Source of the DNA: Antarctobacter albus | GTDB taxonomy: Bacteria > Pseudomonadota > Alphaproteobacteria > Rhodobacterales > Rhodobacteraceae | Length of the DNA: 45,466 nt | Direction of reading: 5' to 3' | Assembly (NCBI RefSeq): GCF_900101505.1 | Contig: NZ_FMZI01000023.1 | Location: 1-45,466, forward strand | Part shown: in pieces, positions 1 to 8,855 of the stretch | Numbering within the stretch: the first letter of the stretch is position 1 | Layout of the letters: each line of letters opens with the position of its first letter | Program-made: the position numbers and the translations under genes | The notes under the pieces: generated by a model | Database searches by the model: none | What the model saw: only the letters and a program-made list of their open reading frames with translations | Told to the model about the DNA's origin: nothing

Positions 1-59
<59 letters not shown>

Positions 60-70
60 AAATACCAAAA

Positions 71-95
71 AGCCCGCCCATAAGGCGGGCTTTCG
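71..95 (+). terminator. Rho-independent terminator of the tRNA gene
   Basis: Perfect 8-bp stem AGCCCGCC (71-78) with GGCGGGCT (84-91), loop CATAA, followed by a short T-containing tail. It lies 11 bases after the tRNA CCA. A-rich sequence precedes it, so it may act weakly in the other direction too. Confidence 0.7.
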
Positions 96-197
96 TATGT
101 CTAATCCGACAATTCCACCACCAAGCGCTCAACCATCCAGCATCCAGCCGCTTTACCGTTGCCCCGATCTTCGGGAAAAGGCGCACCGTTCCGCACC

Positions 198-3100
198 CTA
201 GAAAAGCACGAAATCTCCGACCATCAGGTTGCGGGCCATCCAGGGGGTTTGGCTCAGGCGGTCTATTGGCGGAACGTCCTCTTGCGCGTCCTGGACACGT
301 GAAGACACAAGCCTCTTCGTTCCTTCGAACAGTTCGCTGAGTTCAGTCAAACCGTTTTCATTCCGATCGAAGGCACCATCCTGGATCACCTCCGCCAGGG
401 CCTGAGCAAAGAATCCCTGTTCCGTTTCCGGATCTTCCAGCGAAAATTCACGTCCTTTCGCCGCGGCGAACACCACCAGGCCGGACGGTATCTGGTCCAG
501 CGCTCCGCCAACGACCTGATCGTTGGTCGAAAAGAGGCCCTCACCCGCACGTCCGCTATGACAGGCGTCTATGAACAATGCGATCCGAATGTCCGTCCCC
601 TCCAGAAGCGCGGAAACGGAAGAGAAGGGTAGAGCGGTGCCAGCGATGTCGTCGAGGCTGGTTCCCGATGCGCCGAGGTAATACCCGCCATCCAGGTCCA
701 ACCCATGCCCGGCAAAATAGAGAGCCAGCGTGTCGCCGGGCCGCGCCCTCGCGATAATCGAAGACAGTTCGGACAGGATCCGGTCTGGAGTCGCCTCTCC
801 GTCCAACAGAACAGTTTCGGAAGCAATCCCGACTGTTGATCCGGCGCGTCCGGCCAGCGCCGATGCAACCAGACGCGCATCCGGAACCGCTGCCGTTAGA
901 TCCAATGCCGGATCCCCATAGTCGTTGACGCCAATTGACAGAATATGCAGTTGCCGCTGAGCCTCGGGCATATTGATTTCGACGCTGAATGGCACGCTGG
1001 CCACATCGTTTTCATCGGTCGCAACCAGAGTGACCCAGCGCGTGCCGGGAAACAGCTCAAAGTCGTCTTGCCAATGGTGGTCTTGACCGTCCCCCTGCAA
1101 GACATGTGTCCGCAGGCCGTCTTGAAACAAGCTCAATGTCTTGATCGGCACCGAAGCCTGAGCCTGCGCATCAAGCCGCGCCTTGGTTCCGCTGACAGTG
1201 ACCGAGGCTTGCAGAACCGGCGGGGGAGTGATCCGGACCGGGTCAGGCGCTGGCAGGCCGGCCAGAACTTGTTGGGCGAGCCCGGGGACCTTTAGAAAGC
1301 CTTCGAATTGCTGGGCGGTATACTCACCGAGATGGCCGGGAAAGGTGTAGGCCACGAAGTAAGCACCTTCGGAGGTCGCATCGTAATGGCCGTTTTCTGT
1401 CCAGACGACGACCTCGTCATCCGCGTAGAGACCGGACAGAACCGTTTCCGAGTCCGACAGGCGGTTGACGAAAAAGCTACCATCCTCCTGGACCGTGACC
1501 AGGTGCCGCCCGTCTTCGGTGATCATCACGTTGTCAAAGAGATCGCCGCGCGGCAGGTCGAACTGCTTGGCGATCACCTTGCCGGTCCGCAGGTCGACCA
1601 CTGCATAGCCGAGCGCCTCTTGCGAGTGCAGGATCGCCAGATCTCCAAACACTTTTAGCCGAAAGGAACAGGCGTCAATCGCATAAGGACAGATGGTCGC
1701 CGTGTTCGTACCGTCGTTGCGAAGGTCTAGGCCGGCCTCGATCCCCCAGGGTTGTTCAAATTGCGAAACGCCCCCCGAGAGGTTGGACGAAAAGAGGTAG
1801 GTTGTCGGATAGGCGAAAGCAGCCGAGCCTTCGTGGCACTGGAAGGTGGTCAGCCTGTGTTCGGCGCCTCCGGAGGACCAGCGCCAAAGAGTGTGGAAAT
1901 CCCCGAGCAATTTGTCGTTGGCGGCGCTGCAGGACGTCAGGCTCATGCGCCGCCCAAAGCGAGTGACATCGACACCCGTTGCCGCGGCGATCTCGGTCCA
2001 GAATTTACGAAAAGCGTCGGTTACTCTGAGGTCGTGTAGATCCTGCGCGGCGAGACGTTCTGCAGGAGTGGCGTATTGCTTGCGGGCATCGTAGCTGGGC
2101 AGCCGCTCCTCGACGTCAATCCGTTCGACGACTTCACCTGCCACCACAGGCAGGCCAAACTCCCGAAGCCGCTTGAACATACGGTCAGCGGCCCCTGGCG
2201 CGTCTGCCCCGAAAGACCGCCACGCCAACGCGCTGCTGGACAGGCTTCGTGGAGCAATACCATCCCCGGCCACCGCTTCAAGCTTTCGCGGCGTGACAAG
2301 GTAGGGCGCCAGTGCCTCTGAGATGATCTGGTTTTCTTTCGACTGGTAGGACTGCGAGAAATGCGTCGGAAAGGCCTGCGCAATGGCCACCTCCGTGGAA
2401 TAGCGCAGACCAATCCCGATAGCCGGTTCCACAACGGCTTGTTGCCGACCGATCTCTTGCAGGGCGGCGTTGCGATGCGACAGTTGAACCCGGGCACCGT
2501 CACCAAGTTCGGGCCGGAACCGGTAGGTCTCATCGCCGTCGCTCAGCCGAAAAACGGCCATTTCGTTGTAGCCTTCCGCGACAAAGGCGTTGTTTTCCAG
2601 CTCCAGCAGATAGCGGTTCTTGTTCCCGCCGCAGATACGGCAGCCATTGGTCGTGGCCTGAACCGTGCGACCCGCTGCAAAGTTGTGGAATTGCGAAAAG
2701 CCATAACCCGATAGAATCTGAAGGGCAAAGCTGTCGTCATGCGACCAGATCAGCGCGCTCCAGTCGGAGTTCACCTGGAAGCCGTCCTGGGCATCGACCA
2801 CACGTTTGCCATCGACCGCGTCGTAGATCCCGGCTTCGTCCCCGCCAGGCAGAACGACGTAGCGCCCGGCGGGCGAGAAATGCGGCGCGCCGACCTTTTC
2901 CATGATCTCGGCGCCCGTGGCGGCATCGGTCAGGCGAAAGCGACCGTCGAACACTTGCAGGTGACGGGTCCCGTCGCGGTTGACCAGCGTGCTGGACGGG
3001 GCCGCCCCTGTGACCCTGTCGCGGACAACGATCACGGGCCGGCCCGCGGTTGCGATCGTGACGGTGGCGTTTCCCTGGCCGGGCGTTTCGACATGTTCGT

Positions 3101-3566
3101 CACAACCGCTGTGACCCAGCACCGCCCAGTCCACCTGAAGCGGCCCGGATTGCAGCGGTTCGACCGCGATGCGACCAGACTTCGCCATACCGCGCCCGTA
3201 ATAGGGAATGATCGCGCGGGTTCGATCACGGTTCCATGAAATATCGAATGGTGCCTTGGCCTCCGGCAGAAGGGCATACATGCCGTCGCCCGACAGCCGC
3301 ACCGGACGGTCAAACGAGACCATCAGGAAGATCGGTTCACGTTCCGGAAAGCCGGGGCGCGCCCAGTCAATGGACAGGCGCTCGCCCACGTCCAGGCCGT
3401 TGCCCGAAAGGCTGACGCGGGTTTCCCCGGCCAGGCGGTTGGTGACCTCGACACGGGCCTCGCAACTGAGGTCGGAGCGCAGGCCGTAGGCCGCGGCCTG
3501 CGCGGAAAGTGCGGGCAGGAACAAGGCCAGCGTGGCGGCCAGCATGGTCGGGGAAAAACGCGACAT
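198..3566 (-). CDS. Secreted caspase-like (peptidase C14 / metacaspase-type) protein with a large N-terminal beta-rich region
   Basis: 1122 residues. An N-terminal signal peptide (about 1-24, ending in AQA) predicts export. Residues about 25-860 are beta-rich with repeated blocks that look propeller-like, and contain a CxxC (NGCRICGG) plus further cysteines. The C-terminal domain (about 870-1122) is a caspase-type hydrolase: the start motif HILSIGVNDYGD, His954 in YFAGHG and Cys1002 in DACHSG give the catalytic dyad. Residues 1067-1078 match a calcium-loop pattern (DRNENGLTELSE). The start codon has GAGGAC just upstream, overlapping the stop region of the OmpA-like gene 9 bases away, so the two are probably co-translated. 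The substrate is unknown. C14-like bacterial proteins often prefer cleavage after Arg/Lys (family knowledge). Extracytoplasmic location is inferred. Confidence 0.85.
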   Translation of the reverse strand: MSRFSPTMLAATLALFLPALSAQAAAYGLRSDLSCEARVEVTNRLAGETRVSLSGNGLDVGERLSIDWARPGFPEREPIFLMVSFDRPVRLSGDGMYALLPEAKAPFDISWNRDRTRAIIPYYGRGMAKSGRIAVEPLQSGPLQVDWAVLGHSGCDEHVETPGQGNATVTIATAGRPVIVVRDRVTGAAPSSTLVNRDGTRHLQVFDGRFRLTDAATGAEIMEKVGAPHFSPAGRYVVLPGGDEAGIYDAVDGKRVVDAQDGFQVNSDWSALIWSHDDSFALQILSGYGFSQFHNFAAGRTVQATTNGCRICGGNKNRYLLELENNAFVAEGYNEMAVFRLSDGDETYRFRPELGDGARVQLSHRNAALQEIGRQQAVVEPAIGIGLRYSTEVAIAQAFPTHFSQSYQSKENQIISEALAPYLVTPRKLEAVAGDGIAPRSLSSSALAWRSFGADAPGAADRMFKRLREFGLPVVAGEVVERIDVEERLPSYDARKQYATPAERLAAQDLHDLRVTDAFRKFWTEIAAATGVDVTRFGRRMSLTSCSAANDKLLGDFHTLWRWSSGGAEHRLTTFQCHEGSAAFAYPTTYLFSSNLSGGVSQFEQPWGIEAGLDLRNDGTNTATICPYAIDACSFRLKVFGDLAILHSQEALGYAVVDLRTGKVIAKQFDLPRGDLFDNVMITEDGRHLVTVQEDGSFFVNRLSDSETVLSGLYADDEVVVWTENGHYDATSEGAYFVAYTFPGHLGEYTAQQFEGFLKVPGLAQQVLAGLPAPDPVRITPPPVLQASVTVSGTKARLDAQAQASVPIKTLSLFQDGLRTHVLQGDGQDHHWQDDFELFPGTRWVTLVATDENDVASVPFSVEINMPEAQRQLHILSIGVNDYGDPALDLTAAVPDARLVASALAGRAGSTVGIASETVLLDGEATPDRILSELSSIIARARPGDTLALYFAGHGLDLDGGYYLGASGTSLDDIAGTALPFSSVSALLEGTDIRIALFIDACHSGRAGEGLFSTNDQVVGGALDQIPSGLVVFAAAKGREFSLEDPETEQGFFAQALAEVIQDGAFDRNENGLTELSELFEGTKRLVSSRVQDAQEDVPPIDRLSQTPWMARNLMVGDFVLF

Positions 3567-3575
3567 GGAATGTCC

Positions 3576-4226
3576 TCAGCTGTCCAGCAGGATGATCTGC
3601 ACCCGGCGATTCACTTCGCTCTCTGGGCGCGCTGGATCCTTCAGGTCGGTCTCTCCCCGACCAGCAGAGATAAAGCGATCAGCGGAGAGGCCCGAAAGGC
3701 TTTGCAGCCGCTGCCGGACACTTTCGGCGCGGCGCTCGGACAGGTCGAGATTGTAGCTGTCAGAGCCGCGCGCATCGGTATGGCCCAAGATGACAAAGCG
3801 CTTGGTGGCGAATCGCTCATCGGTGATCGCCGTGGCTAGCGTCTGGATGTCGGGAAGCGACGTCTTCGCCGGGGTCGCGCTGTTGTAGTCAAAGAAGATT
3901 TCCACATCGACGCTGACCAGCGGGCCGGGCTTGGCGGCACCGGGCCGATCCTCTGTCCGGTCCTTGATCAACAGGCGGGGCTTCAGCCCGTTGGTGGCGG
4001 CGGGTTTGGTTCCCGGCACGCTGCCGGGGTCGATGCTGCGCCGGGTCAACTGTACGCGCGGGCCGCATTTTTCCGCGATGCCGGCCAGGCAGTCGCTCAT
4101 GTCGCGGGCGCGTTCATCGGGTTCCGGGGGCAGGCGAAAGCCCTTGAGTTCGACCGATTGGGCGGCCAGCGGCGCGCCAAGGCCAATCAAAAGGGGCAGG
4201 GCAAGGTAAAGGGATTTCCGGGTCAA
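3576..4226 (-). CDS. OmpA-family peptidoglycan-binding protein
   Basis: 216 residues from a TTG start at 4226, chosen because GAGGAGG lies 8 bases upstream and the protein then begins directly with a signal peptide (LTRKSLYLALPLLIGLG, cleavage after about LAAQ). An upstream ATG at 4286 would add 20 residues unlike a signal sequence. The C-terminal half is an OmpA-like domain: VDVEIFFDYNSA, then GHTDARGSDSYN and LSERRAESV, with the Asp and Arg that contact diaminopimelate in this family, ending NRRVQIILLD. No beta-barrel is visible, so it is probably a periplasmic or lipid-free envelope protein. It is the upstream partner of the caspase-like gene (9 bases apart), suggesting they act together at the cell wall. 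Confidence 0.85.
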   Translation of the reverse strand: MTRKSLYLALPLLIGLGAPLAAQSVELKGFRLPPEPDERARDMSDCLAGIAEKCGPRVQLTRRSIDPGSVPGTKPAATNGLKPRLLIKDRTEDRPGAAKPGPLVSVDVEIFFDYNSATPAKTSLPDIQTLATAITDERFATKRFVILGHTDARGSDSYNLDLSERRAESVRQRLQSLSGLSADRFISAGRGETDLKDPARPESEVNRRVQIILLDS

Positions 4227-4340
4227 TACGTCAGCCTCCTCACGCGCCGGAGGCCGAAACGGCCCCCGGCCCGCGTCACGTGTCAATAATCATGCCGAAA
4301 GTGTCTGACGTGACAGGAGAGTTGGCAAGTCCGCAATTCC

Positions 4341-5150
4341 TCAGGACTTCAGACGCGTCCCCCGGCGGAACAGCACCCATGCGGCCAGACAGGCGAACAG
4401 AGTCGCGGCCAGGGCGATGACAAAGCCCAGCGCGGGGGCCGTGTCCGACACGCCGATCACGCCCCAACGAGCGCCGTCGATCAGGTAGAAGACCGGGTTC
4501 AGATGCGTGACCTGGTACAGCCCCTTGGGCAGCGCCTCGACCGAGTAGAACGTGCCCGAGAGGAAGGCCAGCGGCGTGATGATGAAATTGGTGATCGCCG
4601 CCATCTGGTCGAACTTCTGCGAGAAGATCCCGGCAATCAGCCCCAGCGCAGACAGAAAGGCCGCGCCCAGCGTGACAAAGGCCAGCGTCACCAGCGGTGC
4701 CTGCGGCACGATGCCCAGCACGGCCCAGAACATCGCCAGCAGGGCCACCGCCACGAACAGCCCCCGCGCCGTGCCGCCGATGACATAGCCCAGCACCACT
4801 TCGCCTGCCGAAAGGGGCGGCATCAGCGTGTCGACGATATTGCCCTGCACCTTGGACACCATCAGCGAGCTGGAGGTATTGGCAAAGGCGTTCTGGATCA
4901 CGGTCATCATCAGGATGCCGGGCGCGATGAAGGTGGTAAAGGCCACGCCCATGACATCACCCCGCTGGGGGCCGATGGCGATGGTGAAGACCATCAGGAA
5001 CAGCCCCGCCGTGACCAGCGGCGCAAGCAGTGTCTGGGTCCAGACATTGGTGAATCGCAGGATCTCTCGCTTGCACAGGGTCCAGAACCCCAGCCAGTTC
5101 ACCCGGCCGAAACGGCGGTCGCCGGGGGCGAATGTCTGTGTGTCGCTCAT
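4341..5150 (-). CDS. ABC-2 type transporter permease
   Basis: 269 residues with about six hydrophobic segments, the usual size and layout of ABC-2 permeases (YadH/NodJ-like). The segment reading GNIVDTLMPPLSAGEVVLGY matches the cytoplasmic/linker signature of the family, and the region near ITPLAFLSGTFYSVEALP is typical of the ABC-2 core. No nucleotide-binding subunit is encoded beside it in this window, so its ATPase partner must be elsewhere. Downstream, 114 bases on, lies the OmpA-like/caspase-like pair on the same strand; whether they share a transcript is unclear. Substrate unknown; members export polysaccharides, lipids or drugs. Confidence 0.85.
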   Translation of the reverse strand: MSDTQTFAPGDRRFGRVNWLGFWTLCKREILRFTNVWTQTLLAPLVTAGLFLMVFTIAIGPQRGDVMGVAFTTFIAPGILMMTVIQNAFANTSSSLMVSKVQGNIVDTLMPPLSAGEVVLGYVIGGTARGLFVAVALLAMFWAVLGIVPQAPLVTLAFVTLGAAFLSALGLIAGIFSQKFDQMAAITNFIITPLAFLSGTFYSVEALPKGLYQVTHLNPVFYLIDGARWGVIGVSDTAPALGFVIALAATLFACLAAWVLFRRGTRLKS

Positions 5151-5268
5151 GGTGCCTCCAATTCTGCTCGGCGCCTTGTAACTCGGGCCGTTATGATTAG
5201 TATAGGTGCGTCACTCAATCTCTCGGCGGCCCCTTGCGTGTGGCCGCTTTTTTCGCTGGGGGAACCCG

Positions 5269-5862
5269 ATGTCGTGGACCGATGAACGCGTTGAACTGCT
5301 CAAAAAGATGTGGTCGGAGGGCCAGTCGGCCAGCCAGATTGCCAAGGAACTGGGCGGGGTGACGCGCAACGCGGTAATCGGCAAGGTTCACCGGCTGGGC
5401 CTGTCGAACCGTGCGGGCGCCGCCCCCGCTGCCGCCGCAGAGGCCAAGCCGGAACCCAAGGCGCAGCCTGCAGCCGCCAAGGCCAAGCCGCAGCCCAAGC
5501 CGGCCCCCGCGAACAAGCCCGAACCGGCCCCCGAGGCCAAGCCGCAGCCCGCCGCCACGACCCCGGCGATCAGCCCGGCGCGCAAGCAGATCATCCCGGC
5601 CGGTCAGCCGCTGCCGCCGCAGCCCTCGACCAATGAAATCAGCCCCGAAGCCCTGGCAAAGGTGAGCGAGATCGAAAAGAAGGCCAAAAAACTGACCCTG
5701 ATGGAGCTGACTGAACGGACCTGCAAATGGCCGGTCGGCGACCCGGCGACCGAGGATTTCTGGTTCTGTGGTCTGCCCGTCCAGCAAGGCAAACCCTATT
5801 GCGAGGCCCATGTGGGCGTTGCCTTTCAACCGATGAGCGCGCGCCGCGACCGTCGTAGGTGA
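5269..5862 (+). CDS. gcrA: GcrA cell-cycle regulator
   Basis: 197 residues. Start chosen at MSWTDERVELL, preceded by a GGGGGA ribosome site; this N-terminus is the conserved GcrA opening. Residues 1-45 form the helix-turn-helix (SASQIAKELGGVTRNAVIGKVHRLGL), which binds DNA. Residues about 46-130 are a low-complexity Ala/Pro/Lys/Gln linker, longer than in Caulobacter GcrA. The C-terminus (about 150-185) carries the conserved TCKWPVGD, FCG and YCEAH elements that in the family contact the sigma-70 RNA polymerase. GcrA is a transcription cofactor acting at promoters with methylated GANTC sites (family knowledge). Divergent from the ABC-2 permease gene. Confidence 0.95.
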   Translation: MSWTDERVELLKKMWSEGQSASQIAKELGGVTRNAVIGKVHRLGLSNRAGAAPAAAAEAKPEPKAQPAAAKAKPQPKPAPANKPEPAPEAKPQPAATTPAISPARKQIIPAGQPLPPQPSTNEISPEALAKVSEIEKKAKKLTLMELTERTCKWPVGDPATEDFWFCGLPVQQGKPYCEAHVGVAFQPMSARRDRRR

Positions 5863-5891
5863 CCGGCACGGGGTCTTGTTGCCCTCACAAC

Positions 5892-6140
5892 TCAGCCTTT
5901 GACGCCGCGTAGCCGCAAGGCCCGCGCGGCGTCGTTGCGACAGGGGGTCTTCCACCCGTAGATCCCCGAGATTTCCTCGACGGACCAGACCCCGTCACCC
6001 AGGGCGCCTTCGTCCTCGGGTGCGGCGTCGATCCAGCCCGAGAGGACATATCGGTAATGTCCGGCCGCATCGGTCTGCATCTCGACCCTTGCCCGCCTGT
6101 CGGCGCTTTCCTGCTGTTCAAGCTGTCGCCAATCCATCAT
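5892..6140 (-). CDS. Small hypothetical protein
   Basis: 82 residues from ATG at 6140 (a second ATG follows immediately; a TTG at 6164 is possible). GGAAAGG lies upstream. The product is soluble and acidic in its middle, with no membrane segment or recognised motif; it contains SGWIDAAPEDEGALGDGVW and a C-terminal basic stretch. It lies between gcrA (convergent) and rimO (divergent, 42 bases away). Codon use is GC-rich as in neighbouring genes, which supports it being real, but I do not recognise the family. Confidence 0.55.
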   Translation of the reverse strand: MMDWRQLEQQESADRRARVEMQTDAAGHYRYVLSGWIDAAPEDEGALGDGVWSVEEISGIYGWKTPCRNDAARALRLRGVKG

Positions 6141-6182
6141 CTGCCGCCTTTCCCAGTTGGCCAAGCCACGCTATGACGCGCC

Positions 6183-7544
6183 ATGACCCAGAATCCTCCT
6201 GACCTGCGCCCCGACCTTGCCCGGGCGCGCGTGACCGAAACCGCCCGCCCCGGCCAGCCGACCATCGGCATGGTCAGCCTTGGCTGCCCCAAGGCGCTGG
6301 TCGACAGTGAACGCATCCTGACGCGGCTGCGGGCCGAGGGCTATGGCATCTCCCCCGATTATTCGGGTGCCGATGCGGTGATCGTCAACACCTGTGGGTT
6401 CCTCGACAGTGCCAAGGCCGAAAGCCTGGATGCGATTGGCGAGGCGCTGAGCGAAAACGGTCGCGTGATCGTCACCGGCTGCCTGGGGGCAGAGCCAGAA
6501 TATATCACCGGCGCGCATCCCAAGGTGCTGGCCGTCACCGGCCCGCACCAGTACGAACAGGTTCTGGATGCCGTCCATGCCGCTGTGCCACCCGATCCCG
6601 ACCCCTTTGTCGATCTGCTGCCCGCTTCCGGCGTCAGCCTGACGCCGCGCCATTTCAGCTATCTCAAGATTTCCGAGGGCTGCAATCACGCCTGCAAGTT
6701 CTGCGTGATCCCGGACATGCGTGGCAAGCTGGTCAGCCGCCCGGCCCGCGCGGTGCTGCGCGAGGCGGAAAAGCTGGTCGAGGCAGGGGTTCAGGAGCTG
6801 CTGGTCATCAGCCAGGACACATCCGCCTATGGCACCGACTGGAAAGACCGCGACACCAAGTTCCCGCTGCTGGACCTCGCGCGCGATCTGGGCAGCCTCG
6901 GCGCCTGGGTGCGGATGCATTACGTCTACCCGTATCCCTATGTGCGTGAGCTGATCCCGCTCATGGCCGAGGGAAAGGTGCTGCCTTACCTGGATATTCC
7001 CTTCCAGCACGCGCATCCGGACACGTTGCGCCGCATGGCGCGGCCCGCCGCCGCCACCCGAACGCTGGACGAAATTGCCGCCTGGCGCGCGATCTGCCCG
7101 GACATCACCCTGCGCTCGACCTTCATTGTCGGCTATCCCGGCGAAACCGAGGAAGAGTTCCAGACGTTGCTGGACTGGATGGACGAGGCGCAGCTGGATC
7201 GCGTGGGCTGTTTCCAGTACGAGAATGTCGCCGGCGCGCGCGCCAATGCGCTGCCCGATCACGTCCCCGAAGAGGTCAAGGCCGAGCGTTGGGCGCGTTT
7301 CATGGAAAAGGCTCAGGCGATCTCCGAAGCGAAACTCGCCGCGAAACTGGGGAGCCGGCAAGAGGTGATCGTCGACGAGGTGGACGAGGATGGCATTGCC
7401 ACCTGCCGGACCAAGGCGGATGCCCCCGAGATTGACGGCAACCTGTTCATCGACGAGGGCGCGGCACATCTGCAACCGGGCCAGATCGTCACCGTCGAGG
7501 TGGATGAGACCGGCGAATACGACCTGTGGGGCCGTTTGGTCTGA
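6183..7544 (+). CDS. rimO: Ribosomal protein S12 methylthiotransferase RimO
   Basis: 453 residues, close to E. coli RimO (441). The N-terminal MTTase domain has the three cluster cysteines ([32 protein letters not shown]). The radical-SAM core has CNHACKFC (Cx3Cx2C), and a C-terminal TRAM-like segment follows to the end at DLWGRLV. It methylthiolates Asp88/89 of ribosomal protein S12 using two 4Fe-4S clusters and S-adenosylmethionine. Single gene, with a long hairpin just downstream and a convergent neighbour. Confidence 0.96.
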   Translation: MTQNPPDLRPDLARARVTETARPGQPTIGMVSLGCPKALVDSERILTRLRAEGYGISPDYSGADAVIVNTCGFLDSAKAESLDAIGEALSENGRVIVTGCLGAEPEYITGAHPKVLAVTGPHQYEQVLDAVHAAVPPDPDPFVDLLPASGVSLTPRHFSYLKISEGCNHACKFCVIPDMRGKLVSRPARAVLREAEKLVEAGVQELLVISQDTSAYGTDWKDRDTKFPLLDLARDLGSLGAWVRMHYVYPYPYVRELIPLMAEGKVLPYLDIPFQHAHPDTLRRMARPAAATRTLDEIAAWRAICPDITLRSTFIVGYPGETEEEFQTLLDWMDEAQLDRVGCFQYENVAGARANALPDHVPEEVKAERWARFMEKAQAISEAKLAAKLGSRQEVIVDEVDEDGIATCRTKADAPEIDGNLFIDEGAAHLQPGQIVTVEVDETGEYDLWGRLV

Positions 7545-7556
7545 CTGCGCTCCGTG

Positions 7557-7594
7557 GTCTTGGCCGGTCCGGGCTTTCCCGGGCCGGCCAAGAC
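7557..7594. terminator. Long hairpin between convergent genes
   Basis: GTCTTGGCCGG (7557-7567) pairs with CCGGCCAAGAC (7584-7594); CCGGG/CCCGG extends the stem inward with a single G-T wobble between, leaving a CTTT loop. The stem is about 17 bp and sits exactly between the 3' ends of rimO and the leftward gene at 7602. There is no U-tract, so it may act as an mRNA 3' stabiliser or a bidirectional barrier rather than a classic terminator. Confidence 0.6.
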
Positions 7595-7601
7595 GCAGAT
7601 C

Positions 7602-8060
7602 TCAGACGGTTTCGTCTTCGAGGTGCAGTTTCATGTCGATCAGCACCTTCTGCAGCGCCAGGGTCTCCTTGAGCAGGCGCTTGGCCTCGTTGGCCGAGAT
7701 CACCCCGTCCTCGATCGACTGGTTGTATTCGGCCATCAGCATGGCGAACCGCTGCGACAGGGCGATCACGTCGGAATTGACCCCGCCCGACGACTTGGCA
7801 TTGCGTCGGCTTTCGTCGAATTGTAGCTGGATGCCCTTGAGCTCGGCCAGCGCGGCGGTGACATGGGGGTAAGACGCGGCTTCTTCCAGTGCGGCCACCG
7901 CATCCACCGGCATGTATCTGTCGGCATGTTCGGGATAGTCGGAATAATAGCGGCCGAGGGTTGCCTTGGATTTGCCGGTCAGCTCGCAGGCTGCCTCGAT
8001 CCCGACGTCCTTGACCAGCGCCTCGATGTGTTTTTTCAGATACCGTCCGACTACTGACAT
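7602..8060 (-). CDS. Hypothetical protein with a putative helix-turn-helix N-terminus
   Basis: 152 residues from ATG at 8060, with AGGAG in good position. Residues about 16-35 (IEAACELTGKSKATLGRYYS) look like a helix-turn-helix of the phage-regulator type. The segment MPVDAVAALEEAASYPHVTAAL follows. The C-terminal third (about 100-150) is heptad-like and probably a coiled coil (LSQRFAMLMAEYNQ... KRLLKETLALQKVLIDMK). I infer a small DNA-binding regulator that dimerises through the C-terminus. It is monocistronic and convergent with rimO. The function is not known to me; the fold call is inference from residue pattern only. Confidence 0.7.
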   Translation of the reverse strand: MSVVGRYLKKHIEALVKDVGIEAACELTGKSKATLGRYYSDYPEHADRYMPVDAVAALEEAASYPHVTAALAELKGIQLQFDESRRNAKSSGGVNSDVIALSQRFAMLMAEYNQSIEDGVISANEAKRLLKETLALQKVLIDMKLHLEDETV

Positions 8061-8264
8061 TTCTCTCCTTCGCCCCGGCAAATGCTCCGGGGACAATCCA
8101 ATATCCATTTCCATTATTATCCCCGTTTTGTCATGTCATGCGCAAACGCGTCGGGCGTCAAGGCAACAAGACGGGTTGACCTGACGTAATGACGTTATCC
8201 GCAGGGTTGAAACTCCGTCGGGCCGCGCTTGCCATGCCCGCGGGGCTGGGGCATGACGCCCGAC

Positions 8265-8852
8265 ATGGCCAAGCTGCACTTTCACTACTCGACGATGAAC
8301 GCCGGCAAGTCGACATTGCTGTTGCAGGCGGCGCACAATTACAACGAACGCGGGATGGAAACCTATCTGCTGACTGCGGCGGTGGACGATCGTGCCGGCG
8401 CGGGCCAGATCGGATCGCGCATCGGCCTGGCACGCCCGGCGGATACTTTCGGGCAAGTGACGGATCTCTTTGCACGGATTGCGGCCCGTCTGGACAAGGG
8501 ACCGGTGGCCTGCGTCTTCATCGACGAGGCCCAGTTCCTGACCCGCGAACAGGTCTGGCAACTGGCGCGAGTGGTGGATGACTTGGGCGTGCCGATCATG
8601 GCCTATGGCCTGCGGGTGGATTTCCGCGGAGAGCTCTTTCCAGGGTCGGCGGCCCTGCTGGCCCTGGCGGATGTCATGCGCGAGGTGCGCACGATCTGCC
8701 ATTGCGGGCGCAAGGCGACAATGGTGATCCGGCAGGGGCCAGAGGGTGAGGTTCTGCGCGACGGCGCCCAGGTGCAGATCGGCGGCAACGAGACCTACGT
8801 CAGCCTGTGCCGGAGGCACTGGCGCGCCGCGATGGGGGATGAGGCGAGGTAG
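8265..8852 (+). CDS. tdk: Thymidine kinase (type II)
   Basis: 195 residues starting at MAKLHFHYST (an ATG at 8253 adding four residues is equally placed relative to a GGGG stretch). The P-loop is STMNAGKST (about 9-17), the Walker B/catalytic Glu is FIDEAQFL, and the zinc-binding lasso ligands are CHCG (about 143-146) and CRRH near the C-terminus. It phosphorylates thymidine (or deoxyuridine) in the salvage pathway. Its 3' end nearly abuts the convergent MBL-fold gene (3 bases between stops). Confidence 0.95.
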   Translation: MAKLHFHYSTMNAGKSTLLLQAAHNYNERGMETYLLTAAVDDRAGAGQIGSRIGLARPADTFGQVTDLFARIAARLDKGPVACVFIDEAQFLTREQVWQLARVVDDLGVPIMAYGLRVDFRGELFPGSAALLALADVMREVRTICHCGRKATMVIRQGPEGEVLRDGAQVQIGGNETYVSLCRRHWRAAMGDEAR

Positions 8853-8855
8853 GCG

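Noticed and set aside
150-182. CCCGA-TCT-TCGGG hairpin after the caspase-like gene
   Set aside because: Only 5 bp and no T-run on the leftward strand, so I do not call it a terminator.
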